A stretch of 64,000 nucleotides of DNA. Origin: Rickettsiella endosymbiont of Rhagonycha lignosa. GTDB taxonomy: Bacteria > Pseudomonadota > Gammaproteobacteria > Diplorickettsiales > Diplorickettsiaceae. The DNA lies in the NCBI RefSeq assembly GCF_964031165.1, contig NZ_OZ035011.1, positions 920,001 through 984,000 on the forward strand, written 5' to 3'. Both the position numbers and the translations under genes were made by a program. Positions 39,295 to 46,931 of this stretch are shown piece by piece (positions within the stretch are counted from its first letter, which is position 1; each line of letters starts with the position of its first letter). Under the pieces are notes generated by a model, which saw only the letters and a program-made list of their open reading frames with translations, was not told the origin of the DNA and searched no databases.

Positions 39295-39498
39295 TTAATT
39301 ACGGTGCTCTGGTTTTCCTCCTGGGTGTTGATAATCAAAAGGATCGTAACTTCCATTTGTGTTGTTCTTAGGTAGGGTAGGTTTATTTTGTGGGAAAGGA
39401 TCATAACTCCCATTTGTATTAGTCGGAGGATTGTGGGGTTTTCCTCCTCGGCGTTGATAATCAAAAGGATCGTAAGTTTCTCTCGTATTAGTCTTCAC
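39295..39498 (-). CDS. Small protein with three YDPF motifs
   Basis: 67 residues made of three tandem motifs: TYDPFDYQ, SYDPFPQN and SYDPFDYQ. They are separated by Asn/Pro/Gly-rich spacers and probably disordered. The GTG at 39498 is chosen because AAGGAG stands eight bases before it; the longer open frame from 39561 reads through that site. The same TNTxxTYDPFxYQ tag begins the protein at 38555. It may be a peptide-motif scaffold or a fragment. Function is unknown. Confidence 0.65.
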   Translation of the reverse strand: MKTNTRETYDPFDYQRRGGKPHNPPTNTNGSYDPFPQNKPTLPKNNTNGSYDPFDYQHPGGKPEHRN

Positions 39499-39574
39499 AG
39501 TATTCTCCTTCGTTCTAAAAAAAGTAATAGAGCACGCTGTTTCTTTTTTAAAAAATAGCATGCTTCGAAAACAA

Positions 39575-39916
39575 TTACACCGCGTAGGATACCATCATAA
39601 TATCCGGATCAAGCGCACCACCATAGGTCTCTATATTCAAGGTAACTTGCGTAGTAAACTCACTCATGGTAGGCACAAAAACAACGTTACTACTGATAAC
39701 ATTGTCGATCCCAGCGGCTCCTGAAGGACCACTTGAGGATACTTGAATAATAGGCTGTTGATCAGGCTCAATCTTATGTTTAGTGAGGAAAACACAAGTG
39801 TACTGCCCTGCTGCCGTTCGAGTCACAGTTAAGCCACCAATGGCTGCTTCGGAATTACCAAAATAATTAAGCACATTCCCAGTAGGGCCTGCAAATGCAA
39901 AATAAACGTTTAACAT
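39575..39916 (-). CDS. Small beta-type protein (FLT family)
   Basis: 113 residues with alternating hydrophobic strands: FAFAGPTGNVLNYFG, LTVTRTAAGQYTCVFLT and PIIQVSSSGPSG. It is related to the protein at 42012 (FAGPTGTLLNY, ITRTSTGKYTVKFLT) and more distantly to the 137-aa proteins at 40070 and 41448. No signal peptide is seen. It has AAGGAT before its ATG, in the part of the leader conserved with 42012. Function is unknown. Confidence 0.75.
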   Translation of the reverse strand: MLNVYFAFAGPTGNVLNYFGNSEAAIGGLTVTRTAAGQYTCVFLTKHKIEPDQQPIIQVSSSGPSGAAGIDNVISSNVVFVPTMSEFTTQVTLNIETYGGALDPDIMMVSYAV

Positions 39917-40069
39917 CTTTTTATAATCCTTAAGAATAGTTGTTCCCAGGTTTCGCTAGCAATCTTCTGTCAGACCTATGCAAGTATTTTAAAGCTTATA
40001 CCAGCTTAACTTGATGATCTTATTTCCAGACTATCGCTAGGAAACGGGATGCTTTTTATTCTCTCTTTA

Positions 40070-40483
40070 TTATTCGCTACCTTTACAGTCCCACTCGATA
40101 TCAATGGAAAGATCACTAATACCACCAGCTGGAAAGTCTACGGTTGCACCGGCTGAATTTTTTAAGAACAATATAGCCGTAATCAACCAGTTATAACCCT
40201 GTTGATTAGTCGCCTGATATGTTTGAGTGGGTGGACCAAATTCAAGAGAAAACATGGCACCGCCTGACATAATTGTTTGTGGCGTAACCGAAGTGACTCG
40301 ACCGGCTTTACTTTCATCGAGGCGCAGATTCGTCAAAAAAGTAAGATTGAGTTGGCCGACTGTAGTAGTTATAGTCGCGAGAACTTGACGCATATTCCAG
40401 TCTGAATAGCTCTGAGGTGTGAAGACCGTTCCTACGGGAGAAGGGCCAGGTATAGTAAAGCCAACTGAAGTAAATAATGCCAT
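40070..40483 (-). CDS. 137-aa small beta-type protein, copy 1
   Basis: Nearly identical to the protein at 41448. Signature segments are FTIPGPSPVGTVFTPQSY, GQLNLTFLTNLRLDESKAGR, MFSLEFGPPTQTYQ and the acidic C-terminus LSIDIEWDCKGSE. There is no signal peptide, and it contains one Cys. The strand-rich pattern suggests a compact beta fold. It is expressed from a promoter-like block at 40599-40636, with an 18-bp hairpin in the leader. It shares the FLT...DESK element with the protein at 42012. Function is unknown. Confidence 0.82.
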   Translation of the reverse strand: MALFTSVGFTIPGPSPVGTVFTPQSYSDWNMRQVLATITTTVGQLNLTFLTNLRLDESKAGRVTSVTPQTIMSGGAMFSLEFGPPTQTYQATNQQGYNWLITAILFLKNSAGATVDFPAGGISDLSIDIEWDCKGSE

Positions 40484-40518
40484 AATTTATTTTCCTTAAT
40501 TTTAAAAGAGTCGGTAGG

Positions 40519-40564
40519 ATGAATTATCTCGTTAAATGTTATTATTTTTAACGAGATAATTCAT
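40519..40564 (-). promoter_or_regulatory. 5' leader hairpin of the 137-aa gene, copy 1
   Basis: A perfect 18-bp stem (ATGAATTATCTCGTTAAA with its complement) and a 10-base loop lie between the -10-like box and the start codon. Such 5' stems often protect abundant mRNAs. The same structure, with a different loop, is at 41367-41412. Confidence 0.75.
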
Positions 40565-40598
40565 TTCTACAGAGTATAGATTTTCTTAATATCCCGTT

Positions 40599-40636
40599 AT
40601 TATAGAGCTTTTTATTAGTCAAAAAAATTACATAAT
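40599..40636 (-). promoter_or_regulatory. Family promoter-like block before 137-aa gene, copy 1
   Basis: On the minus strand: ATTATGTAATTTTTTTGACT, then AATAAAAAGCTCTATAAT. The -10-like box lies about 115 bases before the start codon. It is identical to the block at 41296-41332. Confidence 0.6.
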
Positions 40637-40666
40637 CAAGTAGCTGTTAAGATATATACCTGAAAT

Positions 40667-41023
40667 CAACTGCTCTTACATAAAGGCGTCATAGCAACGC
40701 ATTGAAGTTGAGCTTTTAATGGCAAAGCATAAACAATATTTTAAAAAGATATTAATTAACGCAAATTGAATGCTATGTGACTAGTGAAATAAAAAACTCA
40801 TTATTAAAGCGAGTGGATATAACCAGCAAAGTACCTTGCTCCATACTAACTTTTTTCAGAATAATAAGTAAGTCGCTATAATCGTAGCGAGAATTTATTT
40901 TCCATAAATTTTTTCACAAACTGCAGTTTTCTTTTCTTAAATGTTTTTAATTGTTTCTACATGCAGCGAATAATTTAGGATAAAATAGATAATAGAATTT
41001 TATTTCAATCTTACGATAACCTT
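40667..41023. other. Spacer of the inverted duplication
   Basis: AT-rich and without a credible gene. It separates the two duplicated arms together with repeat B, which follows directly. Confidence 0.5.
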
Positions 41024-41263
41024 CGATGAGACATGGAGAGCACGAAGTGCGGTCGAAGAGCCCGCGATAGGCGTGCGTTGACGGGCGAAGCAGGAAACGC
41101 ATCACGCCGTCAAGTCATGGTGGTAGCCACTGCATGCAGCCCAGAATGGGCCATTGCGTGGCGGACGCCGGACGAATCGGGGTCTAATATAAGTCGCGTG
41201 ATGCGAACAAATTTTTGGGACACGATGGCCAAAATTTTTCGTGAGCATAGCGACTCGCTTGAT
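41024..41263 (+). repeat. GC-rich 240-bp repeat B, copy
   Basis: Appears identical to 38263-38502. Its right edge is one base from the start of the right duplication arm at 41265. It therefore sits directly upstream of the promoter block of the 41448 gene. Confidence 0.85.
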
Positions 41264-41295
41264 AATTTCAGGTATATATCTTAACAGCTACTTGA

Positions 41296-41332
41296 TTATG
41301 TAATTTTTTTGACTAATAAAAAGCTCTATAAT
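41296..41332 (+). promoter_or_regulatory. Family promoter-like block before 137-aa gene, copy 2
   Basis: ATTATGTAATTTTTTTGACT, then AATAAAAAGCTCTATAAT. The TTGACT is only 12 bases from TATAAT, too close for a standard sigma-70 pair, so the real -35 or activator site is uncertain. Confidence 0.6.
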
Positions 41333-41366
41333 AACGGGATATTAAGAAAATCTATACTCTGTAGAA

Positions 41367-41412
41367 ATGAATTATCTCGTTAAAAATAATAACATTTAAC
41401 GAGATAATTCAT
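41367..41412 (+). promoter_or_regulatory. 5' leader hairpin of the 137-aa gene, copy 2
   Basis: A perfect 18-bp stem with loop AATAATAACA, ending 35 bases before the ATG. The stem is conserved with 40519-40564 while the loop differs, which suggests the structure itself is maintained. Confidence 0.75.
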
Positions 41413-41447
41413 CCTGCCGACACTTTTTAAATTAAGGAAAATAAATT

Positions 41448-41861
41448 ATGACATTAAAAACTTCTGTTGGTTTTGCTATACCTGGCCCTTCTCCCGTAGG
41501 AACGGTCTTCACACCTCAGAGCTATTCAGACTGGAATATGCGTCAAGTTCTCGGAACTATAACCAGTACCGTAGGTCAGCTCAATTTTACTTTTTTGACG
41601 AATCTGCGCCTCGATGAAAGTAAAGCCGGTCGAGTCACTTCGGTTACGCCACAAACAATTATGTCAGGCGGTGCCATGTTTTCTCTTGAATTTGGTCCAC
41701 CCACTCAAACATATCAACCACAAAATACAGCAGGTTATAACTGGTTGATTACGGCTATATTGTTCTTAAAAAATTCAGCCGGTGCAACCGTAGACTTTCC
41801 AGCCGGTGGTATTAGTGATCTTTCCATTGATATCGAGTGGGACTGTAAAGGTAGCGAATAA
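41448..41861 (+). CDS. 137-aa small beta-type protein, copy 2
   Basis: Paralogue of the 40070 protein, differing at about ten positions (for example FAIPGPSPVG, GTITSTVGQLNFTFLT and YQPQNTAGYN). Both copies remain open and share leader, hairpin and promoter, which argues that both are expressed. The ATG follows AAGGAAAATAAATT. Function is unknown. The likely fold is a small beta protein without export signal. Confidence 0.82.
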   Translation: MTLKTSVGFAIPGPSPVGTVFTPQSYSDWNMRQVLGTITSTVGQLNFTFLTNLRLDESKAGRVTSVTPQTIMSGGAMFSLEFGPPTQTYQPQNTAGYNWLITAILFLKNSAGATVDFPAGGISDLSIDIEWDCKGSE

Positions 41862-42011
41862 TAAAGAGAGAATAAAAAGCATCCCGTTTCCTAGCGATAG
41901 TCTGGAAATAAGACCATCAAGTTAAGCTGGTATAAGCTTTAAAATACTTGCATAGGTCTGACAGAAAATTGCTAGCGAAACCTGGGAACAACTATTCTTA
42001 AGGATTATAAA

Positions 42012-42479
42012 ATGAGACCTGCTAAAATTGCATTTGCTGGACCTACCGGAACACTATTAAATTATTGTTCGGATATACGTAATTTATTGATAACACGCAC
42101 AAGTACTGGTAAATACACTGTCAAGTTTTTGACTCCCTGTTCGATAGATGAATCGAAAGTGGCATATCCTATCATTAATGTGACCTGTCAAAGCCCTACA
42201 GGTACAGCGACGGTGGTCAATGTGCTCAATCCTACGGCGACTTACCGGCGTCAAAGTCATGATGGCTATCTTTATCAAGTAAGTTTCCAAATTGAAGTTC
42301 AGAATATAATCACTTCACAAACATTACCAAACGTGCTTTTGACCCTATTAGGATTCTTTTTTAATGTCGCTACCTTTGTAGATAGATCGGTCATAATGGT
42401 TGATTGTCAACTCACTGAACATTATGCGGGAGAAACTGGGTATATTCATAGAACGAACAGCGAAATGGCATCGTATTAA
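42012..42479 (+). CDS. Small beta-type protein (FLT family), 155 aa
   Basis: Residues 1-115 resemble the 39575 protein (FAGPTGTLLNY, LLITRTSTGKYTVKFLT). They also contain CSIDESKVAYPIINVTCQS, like the LRLDESKAG segment of the 137-aa proteins, linking the two subfamilies. A hydrophobic stretch VLLTLLGFFFNVATF lies near residue 118 and is absent from the paralogue. The C-terminal 40 residues look unlike the rest and may come from a frame change or added sequence. AAGGAT precedes the ATG. Function is unknown. Confidence 0.72.
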   Translation: MRPAKIAFAGPTGTLLNYCSDIRNLLITRTSTGKYTVKFLTPCSIDESKVAYPIINVTCQSPTGTATVVNVLNPTATYRRQSHDGYLYQVSFQIEVQNIITSQTLPNVLLTLLGFFFNVATFVDRSVIMVDCQLTEHYAGETGYIHRTNSEMASY

Positions 42480-42620
42480 AAATTGTAGGAAGTTCAGACT
42501 CGAACAGTTACTAAGTAACTCCAATCAAGTCTGAATTACTACATCTGAACTATTCCAGATAATGATAATAGGAAATTGTATTGCCTGTGATGTTGGTAAT
42601 TTCATAGCGATCCTATTTTT

Positions 42621-44450
42621 TTAAATGTTAGTATCATCCGATGCTATATCCTTAACCGTACTCTTAAGTAAATTATTTAACCACACTAACCCACTCTTCT
42701 CCTCTTTAATTTCTTTTACCGGACGATACATACAAGCAATAAATCCCGTATCGCTGATATCTAATTCAAACAGGAAAGTGGAATTGTCCTTTCCCATGAG
42801 CTCGGTAACTTTAGTTTTATAATCAGTCGTTTTCTTTTTTTCTTCTAGCACTTTTTTCATCGTCATATGCGACAATTTATATTTCGCGAGTTCGTTAGGC
42901 AACTTTAATAATATCGCTGCCTGAATAAGCGCCTGCTCCATCCCCAGTTGATGAGAAAACAACACTGCAAAAAACCATACCGCTTCTTTCTCTTCTTCAT
43001 CTTTATCTTTATCTATCGTTTTATTTGCAAACGGTGAGTAGGTTGTATATACCATTTGAAAAAGCGCATCGCAATTGGCAGCATTACTGTCTTGCAATAC
43101 TCTTTCCGCCTTAATCACGTTTTTTAGACCCTCAAGGGTACCATTCAATACATCCACCTTCACAGTTCCTTTCATCTTAATATAGGGTACCGTATTAATG
43201 GGGATTCTAAACCTACTGGTCTCATATACTCTGACTGTTTTTATTAAGCGATTTGCGAATTGGAATTGATTGGAATTACCGCTTGAGTTCAGTGTAACCT
43301 CTAAGACTCCGACTCCACCAGGCCTAATGACAGAGCTATTAGTTTTAGTAGTATTCGCTATAATCATTCCCGTATCTGATATTTCTGTAATCAGAATGTT
43401 TGGATTTGATGGGTCCGATCCAATAACCACTTTGATTGTTAATGGTCGAGTTTGTCTGTCAATTGAGAACTTTAATGTACCCAGGTTCTTTAGAGTCGTT
43501 CGCTTCATATCGGTATATTCCTTTCCATTGATACGAACAGTTGGTTTGCTAGAAAGCAGACTGTCGGAAAGCACGAAGGAAGGATAAATAATAATCTCAT
43601 TTTTCTGACTTAATATTTTTGATTTGTTTTCTAATTCTGGTTCTTCTCTATACATGTAAAGTCTGCAGGATTCTTTCCCGAAAAATATGAAAGATTCTGA
43701 ATTACTTCCGATTACATACGCCTTAAGTTCATGATTAATCTCTGCAATGACAGTTATGAAAAAAGCATTCTTATTTTCCACTCTCAACCTTCTTTTTTTC
43801 ATTCTTATTTCGTTATTATCAATAGTGTCGATGGTCGGACCAAATTCTATGTCTGACTGAAAACCTTCGTCTGGACCAATATCTATATAGTCATTATCTT
43901 GGAGATTAAGCTTAACGCCTGAAAGACCCTCCTTTTCAAACAAAAAATATTCCTCCCCATTTCTAAACAATTTTACCCCTTTCTCACCATAAGCCTGAAG
44001 ACTAAACTTTAATGCTTCATATGTAGTAACGACCTCAGGCCCACCTTGCCCCTCGAGACTAATTTTATTTGATTTAGCTTCTAGCGATTTAGTTGATTCT
44101 TTATTTGTTTTTTCTTTAATGATATTTTCTTTTTTTGATACAAAAAATTTGGATAATGTATCTGTCAATGAAAAGGTAAGTTGTTTCTTTTCTTTAAGTT
44201 CAAATTCCCATTCCTTATCACCATTTGCATATACTGTTGTTACATATAAGGAAAAAGAGTTTAAATTTTTTAAGGTTATGTGCTTTTTTTTCGACGTAAA
44301 ACTCATCGAGTCATCTGATTTGAAATTGGAGACTTCATAGAAAACATCATCATCACTAAAATTATGAAAAGATTTCCCATTTTTATTCACTGAGGTTTCT
44401 TTTTTAGCAGAAATCCAAAAGTTAACCCCAGTATCTATATCAGTTGCCAT
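42621..44450 (-). CDS. Large modular beta-repeat protein with MYRP C-terminal domain
   Basis: Full-length paralogue of the 751-aa protein at 30682, with one fewer module. Modules lie at about residues 5-120 (VNFWISAKKETSVNKNGKSF) and 155-275 (LKFSLQAYGEKGVKLFRNGE; DNDYIDIGPDEGF). The shared C-terminal domain follows: SDPSNPNILI, SSVIRPGGVGVLEV, NRLIKTVRVYE, RIPINTVPYIKM, FLFELDISDTGFIACMYRPV. The start at 44450 is preferred over the TTG at 44486 because AGGA lies before it, and the same arrangement is found at 45185. No export signal is seen. Function is unknown. Confidence 0.8.
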   Translation of the reverse strand: MATDIDTGVNFWISAKKETSVNKNGKSFHNFSDDDVFYEVSNFKSDDSMSFTSKKKHITLKNLNSFSLYVTTVYANGDKEWEFELKEKKQLTFSLTDTLSKFFVSKKENIIKEKTNKESTKSLEAKSNKISLEGQGGPEVVTTYEALKFSLQAYGEKGVKLFRNGEEYFLFEKEGLSGVKLNLQDNDYIDIGPDEGFQSDIEFGPTIDTIDNNEIRMKKRRLRVENKNAFFITVIAEINHELKAYVIGSNSESFIFFGKESCRLYMYREEPELENKSKILSQKNEIIIYPSFVLSDSLLSSKPTVRINGKEYTDMKRTTLKNLGTLKFSIDRQTRPLTIKVVIGSDPSNPNILITEISDTGMIIANTTKTNSSVIRPGGVGVLEVTLNSSGNSNQFQFANRLIKTVRVYETSRFRIPINTVPYIKMKGTVKVDVLNGTLEGLKNVIKAERVLQDSNAANCDALFQMVYTTYSPFANKTIDKDKDEEEKEAVWFFAVLFSHQLGMEQALIQAAILLKLPNELAKYKLSHMTMKKVLEEKKKTTDYKTKVTELMGKDNSTFLFELDISDTGFIACMYRPVKEIKEEKSGLVWLNNLLKSTVKDIASDDTNI

Positions 44451-44632
44451 GACATCATTCCTGTTAATGTATCGATGTATTTTCAAGTATTCTATTCATA
44501 CTATGAATACTTTTATGAATTTTTAGTTAAATCGTAACGCGCAGATTTTTTTTCAAAAAACCATTATAAAGCTTTTCACTACACTTAAAAATTACATAAT
44601 AAGTTCACTGCTAAGCTATTCGATTAATTAAA
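44445..44632. repeat. Left arm of a 188-bp inverted repeat
   Basis: Reverse complement of 45003-45190, about 97 percent identical. It carries the start codon, ribosome binding site, leader hairpin and promoter-like block of the 42621 gene. Confidence 0.9.
44563..44600 (-). promoter_or_regulatory. Family promoter-like block before the 621-codon frame
   Basis: On the minus strand: ATTATGTAATTTTTAAGTGT, then AGTGAAAAGCTTTATAAT. Identical to the block at 45038-45074 and drives the opposite direction. Confidence 0.6.
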
Positions 44633-45002
44633 TGTCTGGGGGAGATATTGCATACCACGTCTGAATAATGCAGCCAATATTGTTTCAGTGCTGCATTGAC
44701 TCCAGTGCGCGTTAGGAATTAAATTTTCTTGCATAGGTTTTCTACACATACACACCAAGCGAGTATACGGCAGCCAAATAAATCCAACATCCCGCATAAA
44801 TAATCAGGTTTTTCAGGCGTTTGTTAACCAATAATGTCATCGCTGTATGCAGAAATCGCGGATTTTTACATCGATATCTTGGCCGATCGCGGTCCATTTG
44901 ATAATCTTTATTTTGTGAATAGTATTGCTATTCTGCAACTACATAACTACTTATCTTAATTGCATGTCTCTTTCTATTAGAGCAGAATATTCGATAACAA
45001 AA
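44633..45002. other. Spacer between divergent paralogues
   Basis: 370 bases with no credible gene. A hairpin AATGCAGC / GCTGCATT lies at 44667-44697. A REP-like half-site (AAGCGAGTATACGGCAGCC) lies near 44758-44776. Nothing else is recognised. Confidence 0.5.
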
Positions 45003-45190
45003 ATTTAATTGATCAAATAGCTTAGCAGTGAACTTATTATGTAATTTTTAAGTGTAGTGAAAAGCTTTATAATGGTTTTTTTAAAAAAATCTGCGCGTTA
45101 CGATTTAACTAAAAATTCATAAAAGTATTCATAGTATGAATAGAATACTTGAAAATACATCGATACATTAACAGGAATGATGTCATGGCA
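45003..45190. repeat. Right arm of the 188-bp inverted repeat
   Basis: Carries the promoter block, the leader with hairpin AAGTATTC...GAATACTT (45123-45150), the ribosome binding site and the first two codons of the 45185 gene. Similarity to the left arm stops right after the ATG-GC, where the coding sequences diverge. Confidence 0.9.
45038..45074 (+). promoter_or_regulatory. Family promoter-like block before the 45185 gene
   Basis: TTATGTAATTTTTAAGTGTA, then GTGAAAAGCTTTATAAT, with the -10-like box at 45069-45074. The leader is about 105 bases long and contains a hairpin. Confidence 0.6.
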
Positions 45191-46870
45191 ATTAGCTTTA
45201 AGGTTTATGCAAATTCAGGAACTAAGTTATATAGGAATGGTCAGTTTGAATTTTTATTTACTACCTCTGATAGATTCCTTAAGCTCGCTCTCCGAGAGGA
45301 TGACTACATAAGTATTACGCCAGCTGTCAGCACAGTAAAGGATAACGATATTGAAGTGGAAAATATCAATGATTTCGCTATAGATGTAAAAAACACAAAT
45401 GTGAAGGAGAAAAGTCACATCAAGGCTAAAAGCAAAAAAACTGTACACGCGGTGAAATCAGACAAACTGTATGTGTCAAAAGAAGAAATCCTCTCTAATG
45501 CGGACCTAAAGCCAGAAGCATCGCCAAAACCACATGAAGATAATACTGTTAAAACTATTTATGAAATTGCTGGACCTAAAGGAAGCTCCTTGTATAAAAA
45601 TGGAAGTCAGCAAGCCTCTATTTATTTTGAAAAAACCAAAACCGCTGGTCAATATGTTAAAGACTCTCTCGGAACAGAAAGCTATATAAGTATTGGCCCA
45701 GATGATGCAGATACAACCATAGAAGTGAAAAATCCAAACTCTTTTTCCATTGCTGTAACAGAGCTAAATGCTGAGGATTCTATAAATAATCGGATTAGAA
45801 TCGAAGCGGACTCAACACACTCTCTAAAGTTTACTAAATCAAACAAGTTTTATATAACCAAAGCATTAGCTGAGCATACTGAAATGCTATTTAATTTATT
45901 CCTAGTAAAGATAAACGACGTCGAAAAAAACGGCGGCCATCTCGAGCTTTCCGATCTCTTAAACTTATGTGAATTTTCTGTATATTGTGACAATATCCGG
46001 CATGACATAGTAGAAGAAAAGCAAAAACAAGGCAGTAGAAAAAAAAGATCGCTTGCTCTTATGCAACCCGGGTCATGGAAACCACCAGAAGATTGGGAAC
46101 TGCACAATCAGTATATCTTTGAAGTCTTCAATCCACAAACTACAGAGTACAGCCTCGCAAAGCCAAAGGAAAAATTAAAACCTGGCGAGAAACTAGAGGA
46201 AGTCTCACTGTCATTTAGCGAGACTTTAATCAGCAGATTACTCCCCCGCCCAGGCTCCACTTATGTTCAGCATTACGCTAATAATACAAGTACCTTCAGG
46301 GTACTCTGGGATATAATACTTTCGGCAGTCTCCCAGGATAAACCGGTAGATGACACTTACAGAGCATTCCGAACTGTCCGAAAAACAGAACAAGCGCCTA
46401 AACTAAAGGACATCAACATAGAGGAAGCCCCAGAACAGGATAAGTCGCGAAAGTCAATCGCTCCGACACAGTTAAACCAAATAGTTCAAGATGTTATCGT
46501 TAAAATGGGCAACTACCAAAACACTAATAAGCTGGGAAGACTCCAGTGTGATCATATAATGGAGCTCTATCAGCGAGCCTTCACCCCCCAGAGTTCTGAG
46601 CGAGTTTTTTGGTACCTCTATACCGACGCTGAGCGTAGGTCCCCGTTTAACTATCGCCAGAAAAAGCAAAATGCCGAGGAAAGCAATTCCGAGCAAAACA
46701 ATTTTGTGCAAGATCCTGAACCGAGAATACTAGAAAAGATTGTGGCGGCGGGAGCATCATTATTGCAGGGTCTGTTCTATGGCGGGCGCTTCCTTGGTGA
46801 TCCTAATTCGAGCCCGATAGTGCCACTTTCCGCAGCGGCATTGTTTGGGGCGCCTAAAAAGTGCGAGTAA
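45185..46870 (+). CDS. Modular beta-repeat protein with PEDWELH domain
   Basis: Joins the two main parts of the family in one protein. Residues 2-100 form module 1 (ISFKVYANSGTKLYRNGQFE; DDYISITP; VENINDFAID; KLYVSK). Residues 130-235 form module 2 (GSSLYKNGS; ESYISIGPDD; NPNSFSIAV; NKFYITK). A helical linker follows, with ELSDLLNLCEFSVYC. The PEDWELHNQYIFEVFNP domain covers about 310-561 and matches the 27688 protein. The ATG at 45185 is chosen over the TTG at 45149 for its AGGA motif. The Cys near the C-terminus (PKKCE) is conserved with the paralogue. No export signal is seen. Function is unknown. Confidence 0.8.
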   Translation: MAISFKVYANSGTKLYRNGQFEFLFTTSDRFLKLALREDDYISITPAVSTVKDNDIEVENINDFAIDVKNTNVKEKSHIKAKSKKTVHAVKSDKLYVSKEEILSNADLKPEASPKPHEDNTVKTIYEIAGPKGSSLYKNGSQQASIYFEKTKTAGQYVKDSLGTESYISIGPDDADTTIEVKNPNSFSIAVTELNAEDSINNRIRIEADSTHSLKFTKSNKFYITKALAEHTEMLFNLFLVKINDVEKNGGHLELSDLLNLCEFSVYCDNIRHDIVEEKQKQGSRKKRSLALMQPGSWKPPEDWELHNQYIFEVFNPQTTEYSLAKPKEKLKPGEKLEEVSLSFSETLISRLLPRPGSTYVQHYANNTSTFRVLWDIILSAVSQDKPVDDTYRAFRTVRKTEQAPKLKDINIEEAPEQDKSRKSIAPTQLNQIVQDVIVKMGNYQNTNKLGRLQCDHIMELYQRAFTPQSSERVFWYLYTDAERRSPFNYRQKKQNAEESNSEQNNFVQDPEPRILEKIVAAGASLLQGLFYGGRFLGDPNSSPIVPLSAAALFGAPKKCE

Positions 46871-46931
46871 AAAACACCTAAGACCGCCGCTTCTTATGAA
46901 GCTTACCGAACGATAAAAAATAAGATTTTAT

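Larger units (their letters stand above)
39917..40666. repeat. Left arm of a 750-bp inverted duplication
   Basis: This segment is the reverse complement of 41265-42011 with few differences. It carries the leader of the 39575 gene, the whole 137-aa gene at 40070, its 5' hairpin and its promoter. The spacer between the arms is about 600 bases and includes repeat B. Confidence 0.9.
41265..42011. repeat. Right arm of the 750-bp inverted duplication
   Basis: Reverse complement of 39917-40666. Similarity stops exactly at the start codon of the 42012 gene, as it does at the start of the 39575 gene on the other side. Everything up to and including the ribosome binding sites is therefore shared, and the coding regions beyond differ. 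Confidence 0.9.

Noticed and set aside
41309-41332. TTGACT...TATAAT as a normal sigma-70 promoter
   Set aside because: The 12-base spacing is too short; only the -10-like part is kept in the call.
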